DNA from: Pseudomonas chlororaphis
GTDB lineage: Bacteria; Pseudomonadota; Gammaproteobacteria; Pseudomonadales; Pseudomonadaceae
Direction: 5' to 3'
Assembly (NCBI RefSeq): GCF_001921865.1
Contig: NZ_MSCT01000010.1
Location: 1-64,000 of the forward strand
Length of the DNA: 64,000 bases
Shown here: in pieces, positions 18,629 to 27,158 of the stretch
How positions within the stretch are numbered: the stretch's first letter is position 1
Layout: every line of letters starts with the position of its first letter
Program-made: the position numbers and the translations under genes
The notes under the pieces: generated by a model
The model's database searches: none
The model's input: only the letters and a program-made list of their open reading frames with translations
What the model was told of the DNA's origin: nothing

Positions 18629-19320
18629 CAGGCTTTTTCCGTGTCCACCAGCAGGTAACCCTGGCCGCGCACCGCCTGGATCTGCACATGCCCGGCGCCG
18701 ATGGCCGCCAGCTTGCGCCGCAGGTTGCACACGTGCACGTCGAGGCCGCGATCCAGGCGGGTGTAGATCCGGTGCAGCACCTGCTGGTAGAGAAACACTT
18801 TGCTCAGCGCCTCGCCGGGGTGTTCGTGGAGGGTTGCCAGCAAGCGGTATTCGGAGCCGGTCAGGCCGGCGTTCTGGCCCTGGTGGACGACGTCCTGGGC
18901 CGCGTCGTCGAACTGCATCGCGCTGTCCTGACGGGCCGCCGGCGCACGCTGGACCATTGCCATGCGCCGCAGCAGCGCGTCGGCCCGGGCATCCAGTTCG
19001 GCCAGGCTGAAGGGCTTGGGCAGGTAGTCGTCGGCGCCGCGGGTAAAGCCGCTGATGCGATCCTGCTCGGCGCCCAGCGCCGACATCAGCATCACCGGCA
19101 TGTCCTGGTCGCGGCGCAGGGCTTCGAGCAGCGACAAACCGTCCAGGCCCGGCAGCATGATGTCCAGCAGCACCAGGTCGAAGCGCCCGGCCTGCACGGC
19201 GGCCAGGCCCTGGGCGCCATTGGCGCAGGCGGTGACGGCGAAGCCGCGCTGGCGGAAATGCGCGTCCAGGTCGTGGCGCAGTCTGGAATCGTCTTCCACC
19301 AGGAGCAGGTTAGGGGGCAT
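18628..19320 (-). CDS. pfeR: OmpR/PhoB-family response regulator of the enterobactin system
   Basis: This 230-residue protein has a receiver domain with the acidic pair ED/DD at 9-11, phosphoacceptor Asp53 in LVLLDIMLPG, switch Ser/Thr in MLMSALG and the Lys of LPKPFSL. A winged-helix output domain follows, with LTGSEYRLLATLHEHPGEALSK and DVHVCNLRRKL. It is first in a pfeR-pfeS unit with a 1-base overlap. In P. aeruginosa PfeR activates pfeA when enterobactin is present; the same wiring is inferred here. Confidence 0.93.
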   Translation of the reverse strand: MPPNLLLVEDDSRLRHDLDAHFRQRGFAVTACANGAQGLAAVQAGRFDLVLLDIMLPGLDGLSLLEALRRDQDMPVMLMSALGAEQDRISGFTRGADDYLPKPFSLAELDARADALLRRMAMVQRAPAARQDSAMQFDDAAQDVVHQGQNAGLTGSEYRLLATLHEHPGEALSKVFLYQQVLHRIYTRLDRGLDVHVCNLRRKLAAIGAGHVQIQAVRGQGYLLVDTEKA

Positions 19321-19332
19321 GGGAATTCGCTT

Positions 19333-19366
19333 AATGAGAATATTTCACAATCGCGAATATCTCATT
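19333..19366 (-). promoter_or_regulatory. Imperfect dyad upstream of pfeR, possible Fur or PfeR site
   Basis: AATGAGAATATTTC (19333-19346) is mirrored by CGAATATCTCATT (19354-19366) across a short centre, 13 bp upstream of the pfeR start. The left arm resembles half of a Fur box. The dyad could equally be an autoregulatory PfeR site. Confidence 0.5.
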
Positions 19367-19517
19367 TTTGCCGGGGGCTGTGCAATTGCGCGGAGGGAAG
19401 GGCGGTCGGCGCTTGTTACAAGACAAGGGCAGGCCGACCGTTGGTAAGCCTGTGGTTTTTTCTTTCGCCAAGTGGCAGTATTATGGCTGCCATTTGTCAT
19501 AAATCCGGGAGATGGGC

Positions 19518-20096
19518 ATGCCGACGTCAGCCAAAAAAACTGTTACTGCCAAGCCTTCGACCAAGGCGGGAAACGTAAAGGGCCAGTGGGTCGGGGGCGC
19601 GGCCAAAGATCTGCGGAAAAAAACCAAGGCCAAGGTCGACTCGGTAGGCGAAGAGACGGCGGCCTATGCGTTCGCTTCGCCCATGGTGCGCGGCCTGCTG
19701 CCCGGCACCGACGCCGACGACCCCATGGCGGTCTTCCGGGCGACCCAGGCGGGGTTCTCCCTCGGCTCGGTGATCGAGTTGGTGGAGTCGGTGGAGGCTT
19801 TCAAGCGCTTCAACGTGCTGGCGAAGATCGTCGGGTTTTCCGAGCGGACCCTGGCGCGGCGCATGAAAAACCAGGACGAAGCCCTGAGCCCCGAACAGAG
19901 CGCCCGGGCCCTGTACTACGCGCAAGTGCTGGAAAAGGCCGAGGCCGTGCTCGGCTCCCGGGCGCTGGCCGAAGACTGGATGACCCAGCCGGCGCTGGGC
20001 CTGGACGGCGAAGTGCCCATCGACCTGCTGGCCAACCCGGTGGGTTATGAGCTGGTCACGGACTTTCTGCACCGGCTCGAATTCGGGGTCTACTGA
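19518..20096 (+). CDS. Xre/ParS-type antitoxin with DUF2384 domain
   Basis: This 192-residue protein (counted from the ATG at 19518) has a basic, Lys-rich N-terminus. A helix-turn-helix-like middle follows (VLAKIVGFSERTLARRM), then a C-terminal DUF2384/MbcA-ParS toxin-binding domain (EKAEAVLGSRALAEDWMTQPALGLDGEVPIDLL and the conserved GYELVTDFLHRLEFG). The upstream ATG at 19512 abuts the GGGAG site, so 19518 with a 6-base spacing is preferred. It precedes a RES-domain toxin with a TGATG overlap, the standard order of RES/Xre modules, and should neutralise the toxin and repress the operon. Confidence 0.92.
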   Translation: MPTSAKKTVTAKPSTKAGNVKGQWVGGAAKDLRKKTKAKVDSVGEETAAYAFASPMVRGLLPGTDADDPMAVFRATQAGFSLGSVIELVESVEAFKRFNVLAKIVGFSERTLARRMKNQDEALSPEQSARALYYAQVLEKAEAVLGSRALAEDWMTQPALGLDGEVPIDLLANPVGYELVTDFLHRLEFGVY

Positions 20097-20593
20097 TGCT
20101 GACCGACCCCTTGGTTGCGGACCTGCATTTCTGGCGCCTCGACCTGGCGATTCATGCCGCGACCTGGAGCAGCGGCATCGGCGCCGAAAGCAGCGGCGGG
20201 CGCTGGAACCCCAAGGGGCTGCACGTGGTGTACGCCAGCTTGGATGCCTCGACCGCGGTGCTGGAAGTGGCGGTGCACAAGGGCTTCAAGGCCCTCGACA
20301 GCCTGCCGCACACCTTGACCGCGGCCCGGGTCTTGGCGCCGTCGCGCATCCACAGGGTTCGGGCCGAAGACATCCCCAACCCCAACTGGCTGACCCCCGG
20401 CACGCCCAGCCACAGTCAACAGGCTTTCGGCGCCAGCTTGCTGGAGCAGCATCCCTTCGTACTGATTCCTTCCTGTGTGTCGCGCCATAGCTGGAACCTG
20501 CTGATCAATCCACGGTTGGCCACGGGGTTGTACGAGCAGGTGCTGCAGGAGCGTTTCGCCCTGGATGGGCGGCTCAACCCACCGCCGCGCTGA
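20096..20593 (+). CDS. RES-domain toxin
   Basis: This 165-residue protein carries the RES fold, with the Arg-Glu-Ser signature spread as FWRLD near the start, GGRWNPKGLHVVYAS, and the ASTAVLEVAVHKG Glu. The family breaks down or modifies NAD+ in toxin form, stopping growth. The start overlaps the antitoxin stop by one base. The reading frame is intact, so the module looks functional. Confidence 0.92.
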   Translation: MLTDPLVADLHFWRLDLAIHAATWSSGIGAESSGGRWNPKGLHVVYASLDASTAVLEVAVHKGFKALDSLPHTLTAARVLAPSRIHRVRAEDIPNPNWLTPGTPSHSQQAFGASLLEQHPFVLIPSCVSRHSWNLLINPRLATGLYEQVLQERFALDGRLNPPPR

Positions 20594-20650
20594 GGGGCGG
20601 GCGGTGCGGATCATCGACCCCGGCCTGCGCCGGACTTGTGAGGTTCATAC

Positions 20651-21166
20651 GTGAGCGAACGACTCGAGGACATTCTGGCCGCGCACCTGGCGGTGGTGTT
20701 CTGCGGCATCAACCCGGGCCTGACCGCGGCCGCCCAGGGGCATCATTTTGCCGGGCGGGGCAACCGCTTCTGGCGCACCCTGCACCTCGCCGGTTTCACC
20801 CCGCAACCGCTGCGCCCGGAACAGGACCGGAGCCTTTTGCACTATCGCTGCGGGCTGACCGCCGTGGTCGAACGGCCCACGGCCCGCGCCGATCAATTGT
20901 CATTGGAGGAGTTTCGCGCCGCCGCCGCGCGCTTCGAACACAAGATCGCCCGCCACGCCCCACGTTTCGTGGCCTTTCTCGGCAAAGCCGCCTACAGCGC
21001 GTTATCCGGCCAGCGCGACATCGCCTGGGGCCTGCAACCGAACACCTTCGGCAACGCCGCGGTCTGGGTGCTGCCCAACCCCAGCGGGCGAAACCTGGCC
21101 TTCAGCCTCGAGCAACTGGTCGAGGCGTACCGCCAGCTTCGGGTGGCGGTAGGCGAGGCTGAATAA
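20651..21166 (+). CDS. mug: G/U mismatch-specific DNA glycosylase
   Basis: This 171-residue protein has the Mug/UDG family 2 motif GINPGLTAAAQGHHFAGRGNRFW, with the catalytic Asn in the GINPG loop, and the C-terminal intercalation loop LPNPSGRN. A GTG at 20651 is the start (MSERLEDIL), with GAGG upstream. The enzyme removes uracil and ethenocytosine mispaired with guanine. It is monocistronic, ending before the terminator at 21238. Confidence 0.92.
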   Translation: MSERLEDILAAHLAVVFCGINPGLTAAAQGHHFAGRGNRFWRTLHLAGFTPQPLRPEQDRSLLHYRCGLTAVVERPTARADQLSLEEFRAAAARFEHKIARHAPRFVAFLGKAAYSALSGQRDIAWGLQPNTFGNAAVWVLPNPSGRNLAFSLEQLVEAYRQLRVAVGEAE

Positions 21167-21237
21167 ATTCAGAATTGTCCTACCACTCGTCTTTAGGTAT
21201 TTCGCGTAACGTCCGCTTGCCTGCTGCAAAAAAATTC

Positions 21238-21260
21238 GCCTCCGCCACGGAGGCTTTTTT
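21238..21260 (+). terminator. Rho-independent terminator
   Basis: A perfect 7-bp stem GCCTCCG/CGGAGGC with a 3-base loop (21238-21254) is followed by six T. A 7-base A-run precedes it, so it may act in both directions. It ends mug transcription and sits just before the toxin gene. Confidence 0.85.
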
Positions 21261-21284
21261 ATGGACGACGGGAAGCGGACAAGG

Positions 21285-22373
21285 ATGAGCGGATATGTGC
21301 CCAATAAGCCGAAGGGCTATCGCGATCAAGGCGTCGAGCCGGTCGATATCGGCGAACAGCGTTGGGCCGAATACAAGGAATTGCCGGAGAAACCACAGGC
21401 GATACCGACCCTTGAAGGGTGTGTCTTCGCCAAGTCCTGCGCGTTGCCCAATGGCCTGATCAACCACAGCAACCCCGGCGGTTTCGTACCGGTCGAGTCG
21501 CTGAAACAATACGGCACCTTCGCGGTACTGGGCACTGCTCCGGCGATGACCGCAGGCGCTGTTCCCCTGCGATGGGTTGGCGGTTCGGGCAGTGCCTCGG
21601 CCCTGGTGAAACGCTTGGGCGGTGCCTTGGCGCTGGCCGGCCCCACCGCGGTGGGCTTTGCCGCGTTGCTGATGCCGGACGATATCGCGGCTGACAGCGC
21701 CTTCTACACGTCCGAGCAATACGCTCAGTTGCGCCACGGGAATACCCGTGTGCGAGTCAACGTAAAGCACCTGCCGGAGGGCGCGGTGAGCGTGTACGGG
21801 TTCTATACCGGAACAAAGGCCGAGTGGCAGCAGGTGCCGGTGATTGCAGCCAAGGCCCGGGGTGAGCAACGGGTCGCGGAGATGGGGCAGGGGATCGAGG
21901 TTATCTGGACCCCGGCAGCCGACCCTAATACGGTGCCAGGTATTCCGGCGTTGGAGGGCGCTTCGCTGAAGCCGGGCGCGTGGGTTTTTCCGCCGACCGA
22001 ACAGGCCGATAAGATACTGGTCAATCCGCAGTATCCGCCTGACTACCAGGACGCGATTATCTGGTTTCCGGATAGCGGGATTCAGCCGATTTATATTTCG
22101 CTGAGTGTTCCGGGGGACCATCGCTATTATCCAGCACCTAAAGGACTGACGGCCTTTCCTGATGCCAAGTGGGTCAAATCGAAATCTTCACTACAAGGGG
22201 GAGGAGGGAAACGGCACCGCTGGGTGGACAGTTCAGGAAAAATTTATGAATGGGACAGTCAGCATGGAGCTGTTGAGATGTACGACAAACGGGGCAAGCA
22301 TTTAGGTGAGTACGACCCCGAGACCGGGGAACAGACCAAACCGGCCAAGCCGGGCAGGACAACCCCAAAGTAA
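21285..22373 (+). CDS. Pyocin-domain toxin with colicin E3-like 16S rRNase C-terminus
   Basis: This 362-residue protein starts at ATG 21285 (GGAAG 9 bases upstream); the ATG at 21261 lies in the terminator T-run. A short N-terminal segment is followed by an S-type pyocin domain (CVFAKSCALPNG to about residue 285, with IEVIWTPAADPNTVPGIP). A cytotoxic C-terminal domain of about 60 residues follows: KRHRWVDSSGKIYEWDSQHGAVEMYD, noted in parts (KIYEWDSQHG, then RGKHLGEYDPETGEQ). This tail matches colicin E3-type ribonucleases, which cleave 16S rRNA at the decoding site. The protein is much shorter than S-type pyocins and lacks an obvious receptor-binding domain. Delivery by type VI secretion is an alternative. 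Confidence 0.9.
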   Translation: MSGYVPNKPKGYRDQGVEPVDIGEQRWAEYKELPEKPQAIPTLEGCVFAKSCALPNGLINHSNPGGFVPVESLKQYGTFAVLGTAPAMTAGAVPLRWVGGSGSASALVKRLGGALALAGPTAVGFAALLMPDDIAADSAFYTSEQYAQLRHGNTRVRVNVKHLPEGAVSVYGFYTGTKAEWQQVPVIAAKARGEQRVAEMGQGIEVIWTPAADPNTVPGIPALEGASLKPGAWVFPPTEQADKILVNPQYPPDYQDAIIWFPDSGIQPIYISLSVPGDHRYYPAPKGLTAFPDAKWVKSKSSLQGGGGKRHRWVDSSGKIYEWDSQHGAVEMYDKRGKHLGEYDPETGEQTKPAKPGRTTPK

Positions 22374-22389
22374 TCGTTAGGAGTGCTTT

Positions 22390-22632
22390 ATGTATTTATG
22401 TATCGCAGGCTTTTTTCCCGATGGTCATGAAAATGAATTTGTGCAATTTGAACTGGACGTAGCATCGGAATTCAATCAGACCGTGCTTGATCTGGTCGGC
22501 TGGAGCTCCCTCGAGGAGGGCGTAAGACATGGCGTTGTAGAGTTAACCGCAACACAAGCCAGACAGATTGAGAGTGTGCTTGGGAAAGCCATACCAAGCG
22601 ATCTGGATATCTGTATTACTGTTCTTGCCTAG
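22390..22632 (+). CDS. Small acidic protein, candidate immunity to the rRNase toxin
   Basis: This 80-residue protein begins 16 bp after the toxin stop behind TTAGGAG. It is strongly acidic (about twelve Asp/Glu against three Lys/Arg), as expected for a partner of a basic rRNase. I do not see clear similarity to the classical E3 immunity sequence, so the role rests on position, size and charge. The C-terminus PSDLDICITVLA recurs in the relic just downstream. Confidence 0.7.
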   Translation: MYLCIAGFFPDGHENEFVQFELDVASEFNQTVLDLVGWSSLEEGVRHGVVELTATQARQIESVLGKAIPSDLDICITVLA

Positions 22633-22645
22633 AAATGGGGTGTCT

Positions 22646-22728
22646 ATGCATTTGTACATCACTCACTAGTAGCCATCAAAGAGTCTTTGCCGGATCCCCT
22701 TGATATGTTTATTGGCGTCGTTGCCTAA
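22646..22728 (+). pseudogene. Decayed second copy of the candidate immunity gene
   Basis: An ATG at 22646 opens MHLYITH then stops, paralleling the MYLCIAG start of the intact gene. 80 bases later another frame ends with PDPLDMFIGVVA and TAA (22726-22728), paralleling PSDLDICITVLA. The middle is missing. This is best read as a tandem duplicate with an internal deletion. The match is short and the call is tentative. Confidence 0.5.
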
Positions 22729-23275
22729 CATCACGGTTGGTTCGATTACTTGGTAATCCTGAACAGTATGCCAAGGAGAATAATTCCGCTTTCGCCAGGC
22801 AAGCCACTAACGTCCAACAGACCCTGCTGGAAGTTGCCCCTTAGTTGAACAGTCCGTAAGTATTCTTCCTTCCGGGATCATGCGCTTTTTTAGTGCATTT
22901 CTGCCGCCAACCAGCCCGATCAGGCGCTTGTACGGTTTTTTTGACTGTTCAGCCAATAACAGTGAGGCCGACTAATACCGGCAGGCATGTGTTACTGGGC
23001 GTTCGGTAAACTTTCCTGACGGCTTAGACAATAATGAGCCGCCAAATAAGTTTCAGTGATAGTTCGGCAAGCGTCGAAAGTTTTTTCAATATAACGTCAG
23101 TTTCTTATGGAATCCGCCAGCGGAGCGCGGCCTGATCTTGTTGCGATAGTGGCATTGCGCTACCGTCGCAGGGATATATTCCGCGCTGGCATCTCCCTCA
23201 TCCAGGCCTCTTTCGGGGGCTGGACGTTTTTCCTGACCTGATTCCCATGTTTGTCTACTGACAAAGGAGGATTGT
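22729..23275. other. Intergenic region, mostly without genes
   Basis: The only coding-like trace is a plus-strand frame ending TAG at 22842-22844, with peptide NPEQYAKENNSAFARQ then ATNVQQTLLEVAP. It reads as a gene 3' end but lacks a start. The rest has no convincing gene, and is probably a decayed end of the toxin locus plus the promoter of the following gene. Confidence 0.4.
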
Positions 23276-26074
23276 TTGTTTCGCAAGCTCGCACTGCCGT
23301 ATGGGTTAAGAGCAACTCTTATTAGTGCATTGGTATTTCAATGCGCGACCTTGGTTCTCAGTTTCTGGATGGTGACCAGCAACCAATCGAGTATTGGTGC
23401 GTTGTCCAATGTGGCGGTCGAACAAGTGGACGCTGTCGCCGAAACGACCCAGCACTTGATGGAGGCACGGCTTTCATTGTCGCGAGCCAATACCCGGATC
23501 GTGTTGTTCGACAAGGTCCCGCAGGAGATGGTGGAGCATGCGCGCCGGGAGTTGACGCTGGCCAACGAATCGTTTGACCGGTTCCTCACGCGTACACGGG
23601 TCGATGAAGAAAACCATATCCGGGTCGCGGCCTTGAAGGATGTGTATTCGCGTTATCTGGAGGCGCTCAGCCAACTGGTCAGGTACACCGGCTCAGGCGA
23701 TGTGCGATGGGCGCTCGCGCAACCGGTCCAGGACGTTCAGGAGCAATTCCTGCAAGAGCAGAAAAAGTTCCTGAGTTATGGCAACAGCATTACCCAGACC
23801 TCGCTCCAGTCCATGGGCGCGCGTTTCAAGATCTACATCGTTGCGGCCACGACGATCATCCTGACGATCCTGGCGACAGTCCTGTTTCTGCTGTATGTGA
23901 TGAATCGGGTCGAGCGCAACCGCCTGCTGAAGATCGCCGTCAACCGCACCGACAGCGCGATTATCGTCACCGATCCGGGCAGCGTGATTACCTATGTCAA
24001 CGAGGGCTTCGTGCGTCTGCTCGGTTATGCCCCGTCGGAGTTGGTCGGCAAGAAGCCGGCCGAGGTCTTTTATGGCCGCCATACCGATGTGGATGCGATC
24101 TTCTCTTTCAAGAACAGCATCGGCAGCGGCGAAAGCCATACCACCGAGTTGCTTGTTTACAATAAAAACCAGAAGCCACTGTGGGTGCGGGTGGTTGCCA
24201 ACCCGGTACTCGATCAACAGGGCAAGCGGAAAAACGTCGTGGCCATCGTGACCGACATCACGGAAGCCAAGATGAACGACCAGCTTCAATTCAAAGTGCT
24301 GAGCGCCATGGCGCGGGAAGAATCCCTGTCGGTGGTCATGGAGCTGATTTGCCAGGAGATCAGCCGCATCGCGCCGGAAATCAGCGTCTCGATCCGGCAG
24401 TTCGACGAGCAGGGCCACCTGTCGTTGATGGCCGCCCCGCACCTGCCGCCCGGCTTTCTGCAGTCGCTGGAGCACCTCGCGCACACGCCTTTCCTGGAAA
24501 AGATGGAAGTGCAGGAAAGCAAGATGCTGATGTTCACCGATCATGCGGCGGACAAGGGCGATTGCGTCGATCACAAGGTGTCCGAGTCGTTCGGTTTCAC
24601 GGCCGGCTGGGTCAATACCATTCGCTCGAACAGCGGGCGGGTATTGGGCACCTTTACCCTCTATTACCGGGAAAACCATCTGCCCGAGGCGCAGCACCAT
24701 CGCTTGCTCGAGACCAGCCTGAAGCTGTGTTCCCTGGCGCTGGAGCGGGACAGTTTCATCCACGACATCGAGCGCCTGGCCTATTACGACAGCCTGACGA
24801 CGTTGCCCAACCGACGCTTGTTGATGGTGCGGGCCAACGCCATGATTGCCCAGGCCCAGCGCGCGCAAACCTCCCTGGCCGTGCTGTTCATCGACATCAA
24901 CCGGTTCAAGCAAGTCAACGATTCCCTTGGGCATGCCGCTGGCGATGCGTTGCTCTGCGAAATTGCCAGGCGGCTGCAGAACTCGGTCCGCGGCGACGAC
25001 CTGGTCAGCCGCCTTTCGGGGGACGAGTTTGTCATTGTCCTGTCGTCTTCGTCCGTCGACCAGGCTGTCGCGTTTTCGCAAAGGGTGATCAACGAGCTGG
25101 CCAAGCCCCTGGTCTTGAACGAGGTACGGCTGATTCCATCGGCCAGTATCGGCATTGGTCTTTATCCGGAGCACGGCAGCGATATCCAATCGTTGCTGCT
25201 CCATGCCGACCAGGCCATGTACAAGGCCAAATCGGCGGGCCGCCAGGCGATCAGCGTATTCGACCCGGTGGCGGGGACCCCGGTCGAGAGTGAATTGACG
25301 CTGGGCGTGGCCCTGCGCGAAGCCTTGGAGACCAACCAGCTGACGCTGTATTACCAACCGCAGGTACGGTTGGAGGGGCACGATTTTTTTGGTGTCGAGG
25401 CGCTGGCTCGCTGGACCCACCCGGCGTTGGGGACTATTGCGCCCGATCGCTTTATCCCTTTGGCGCGAGACGCCGGCATGATGCCGGAATTCAATCGCTG
25501 GGCGCTGGCCGAAGCCTGCCGGCAAATGGCGCAATGGCGCGATTCGGGGCTGATGGTCCCCCAGGTGTCGGTGAATATTTTTCCCGTGGCCTTCCGCGAC
25601 AGGGCGATTATCGAGCTGATCCAGGAACTCCTGGCGCACCACCAGCTCCCGCCGTCCTGCCTGACACTGGAGGTCACCGAGGACTTCATCCTGGATGCGA
25701 CCGACAACGTCATTTCGGTGATTACCGAGATCCGCCAGTCGGGCGTGAGGCTGTCGATCGACGACTTCGGCACCGGCTATTCCAGCCTGAGTTATCTACT
25801 GCGGCTGCCGGTGGATGCCATCAAGCTGGACAAGAGCTTTATCGAGGATATCGAAGGCAATGAAGGCGCCCGGGCGCTGGCCAAATCGATCGCCGAGATC
25901 AGCAAGAGCCTGCAACTGAACATGGTCGCCGAGGGCGTTGAAACGGCTGCGCAGTTGGAGATTCTGCGCAGCCTCGGCTACCAGGTTGCCCAGGGCTATT
26001 GCTTCTCGCAGCCTTTGGACCCTCAGGCATTGGCCCTCTGGGCCCACGAGAACGGCGCTCGCTCGAGCGCATGA
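23276..26074 (+). CDS. Membrane PAS-GGDEF-EAL cyclic-di-GMP protein
   Basis: This 932-residue protein starts at TTG 23276 with AGGAGG about 6 bases upstream. The order is: a TM helix near 13-35, a helical periplasmic sensor to about 185, TM 186-209, PAS from about 220, a GAF-like region 340-500, GGDEF from about 510 and EAL from about 690. The GGDEF signature reads SGDEF near residue 580, a common variant that may or may not be active. The EAL domain keeps the key motifs: VEALARW, LEVTEDF, SIDDFGTGYSSL, IKLDKSF, AEGVET. It could make or break c-di-GMP; phosphodiesterase activity looks likely. It is transcribed alone. Confidence 0.92.
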   Translation: MFRKLALPYGLRATLISALVFQCATLVLSFWMVTSNQSSIGALSNVAVEQVDAVAETTQHLMEARLSLSRANTRIVLFDKVPQEMVEHARRELTLANESFDRFLTRTRVDEENHIRVAALKDVYSRYLEALSQLVRYTGSGDVRWALAQPVQDVQEQFLQEQKKFLSYGNSITQTSLQSMGARFKIYIVAATTIILTILATVLFLLYVMNRVERNRLLKIAVNRTDSAIIVTDPGSVITYVNEGFVRLLGYAPSELVGKKPAEVFYGRHTDVDAIFSFKNSIGSGESHTTELLVYNKNQKPLWVRVVANPVLDQQGKRKNVVAIVTDITEAKMNDQLQFKVLSAMAREESLSVVMELICQEISRIAPEISVSIRQFDEQGHLSLMAAPHLPPGFLQSLEHLAHTPFLEKMEVQESKMLMFTDHAADKGDCVDHKVSESFGFTAGWVNTIRSNSGRVLGTFTLYYRENHLPEAQHHRLLETSLKLCSLALERDSFIHDIERLAYYDSLTTLPNRRLLMVRANAMIAQAQRAQTSLAVLFIDINRFKQVNDSLGHAAGDALLCEIARRLQNSVRGDDLVSRLSGDEFVIVLSSSSVDQAVAFSQRVINELAKPLVLNEVRLIPSASIGIGLYPEHGSDIQSLLLHADQAMYKAKSAGRQAISVFDPVAGTPVESELTLGVALREALETNQLTLYYQPQVRLEGHDFFGVEALARWTHPALGTIAPDRFIPLARDAGMMPEFNRWALAEACRQMAQWRDSGLMVPQVSVNIFPVAFRDRAIIELIQELLAHHQLPPSCLTLEVTEDFILDATDNVISVITEIRQSGVRLSIDDFGTGYSSLSYLLRLPVDAIKLDKSFIEDIEGNEGARALAKSIAEISKSLQLNMVAEGVETAAQLEILRSLGYQVAQGYCFSQPLDPQALALWAHENGARSSA

Positions 26075-26122
26075 AGCGAAGGGTGGCGGCGCGGGGAGGC
26101 TGGCCTTGACCAGGGCCGGGCC

Positions 26123-27106
26123 TCACTTCACCAACCGCACTTCCTTCGACGGCCGATAGCCGAAATACGAGCTGTAGCACTTGCTGAAATGGCTCGGCGA
26201 CACGAAACCGCAGGCCACCAGCACCTCGACCTGGGACAGCTCCGTATGCTGCAACAGGCGTCGCGCCTCGATCAGCCGCAGCTCCAGGTAATAACGCTGC
26301 GGCGTGCTGCCCAGTTGCTCCTTGAACAGCCGTTCGATCTGGCGGCGGGAGCGGCCGGCGTAGATCGCCAGTTGGTCCATTTCCAGGGGTTCTTCGAGGT
26401 TGGCGTCCATCAGCTTGACCACTTCGCGCAGGGGCGCGCTGAGGGAGACGTGGCGCGAGGGTTTGATGCGCCGGTAGCGCGATTCCTCGAAGGCGAGGAT
26501 GTCTTCGATACCTTCGATCAGGGCCTTGTCGTGCAGGCCCTTGACCCATTCCAGGGCCATGTGGAAGGCGCCGGTGGGGCTGGAGGCGGTGAGGCGGTCG
26601 CGGTCCATGACGTAGGCTTCGCTGGTGACCTGGGTGACCTTGGCGATTTCCGCCAGGGCCGGGCGGTGTTCCGGGTGGATCGCGCAGCGGTAGCCGTCGA
26701 GCAGGCCGGCGGCGCCGAGGAACCACGCGCCGTTCCACAGGCCGGCGAGGGCGATGCCGCGCTCGGCGGCGCTGCGCAGCAGGTGGTTCAGTTCGTCGTG
26801 GATCTTCAGCTCGGTGCGGTAGCCGCCGCAGATCACCAGCAGGTCCAGGCCCGCCAGCGCGTCGAGGCCGATGCGGCGGTCGGGGCGGATCACCAGGCCC
26901 AGGTCGCTGGTCACCTCGTCGGCGTGCAGGCCGAAGGTGCGGCTGGAGAACAGCCCGGGGCGCAGCAGGTTGGCGGTGACGATGGTGTCCAGCGCCTGGG
27001 TGAAGGCCGGCAGGGAGAAGTGTTCGAGCAAAAGAAAACCGGCCCGGCGCTCCTGGCTCGGGCGCTGGTGGGGTAGGCCTGTGTCGTGCTGCGGTCGCTG
27101 GCTCAC
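26123..27106 (-). CDS. GlxA-type AraC-family transcriptional regulator
   Basis: This 327-residue protein starts at GTG 27106. It has an N-terminal DJ-1/PfpI-like ligand domain and a C-terminal AraC double helix-turn-helix (PLEMDQLAIYAGRSRRQIERLF, then VEVLVACGFVSPSHFSKCYSSYFG). The nucleophile position of the PfpI elbow reads LWNGAWFLG, so Cys is replaced by Asn, meaning no catalysis. Such regulators control arginine, betaine and similar catabolism. The nearby agmatine genes suggest it or the LysR gene regulates them, but this is inference. Confidence 0.88.
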   Translation of the reverse strand: MSQRPQHDTGLPHQRPSQERRAGFLLLEHFSLPAFTQALDTIVTANLLRPGLFSSRTFGLHADEVTSDLGLVIRPDRRIGLDALAGLDLLVICGGYRTELKIHDELNHLLRSAAERGIALAGLWNGAWFLGAAGLLDGYRCAIHPEHRPALAEIAKVTQVTSEAYVMDRDRLTASSPTGAFHMALEWVKGLHDKALIEGIEDILAFEESRYRRIKPSRHVSLSAPLREVVKLMDANLEEPLEMDQLAIYAGRSRRQIERLFKEQLGSTPQRYYLELRLIEARRLLQHTELSQVEVLVACGFVSPSHFSKCYSSYFGYRPSKEVRLVK

Positions 27107-27158
27107 TCTGGGTCTCGCTTGAATCGTCGAATACGGGGTTCGGTCACGGGCGGTCGGT

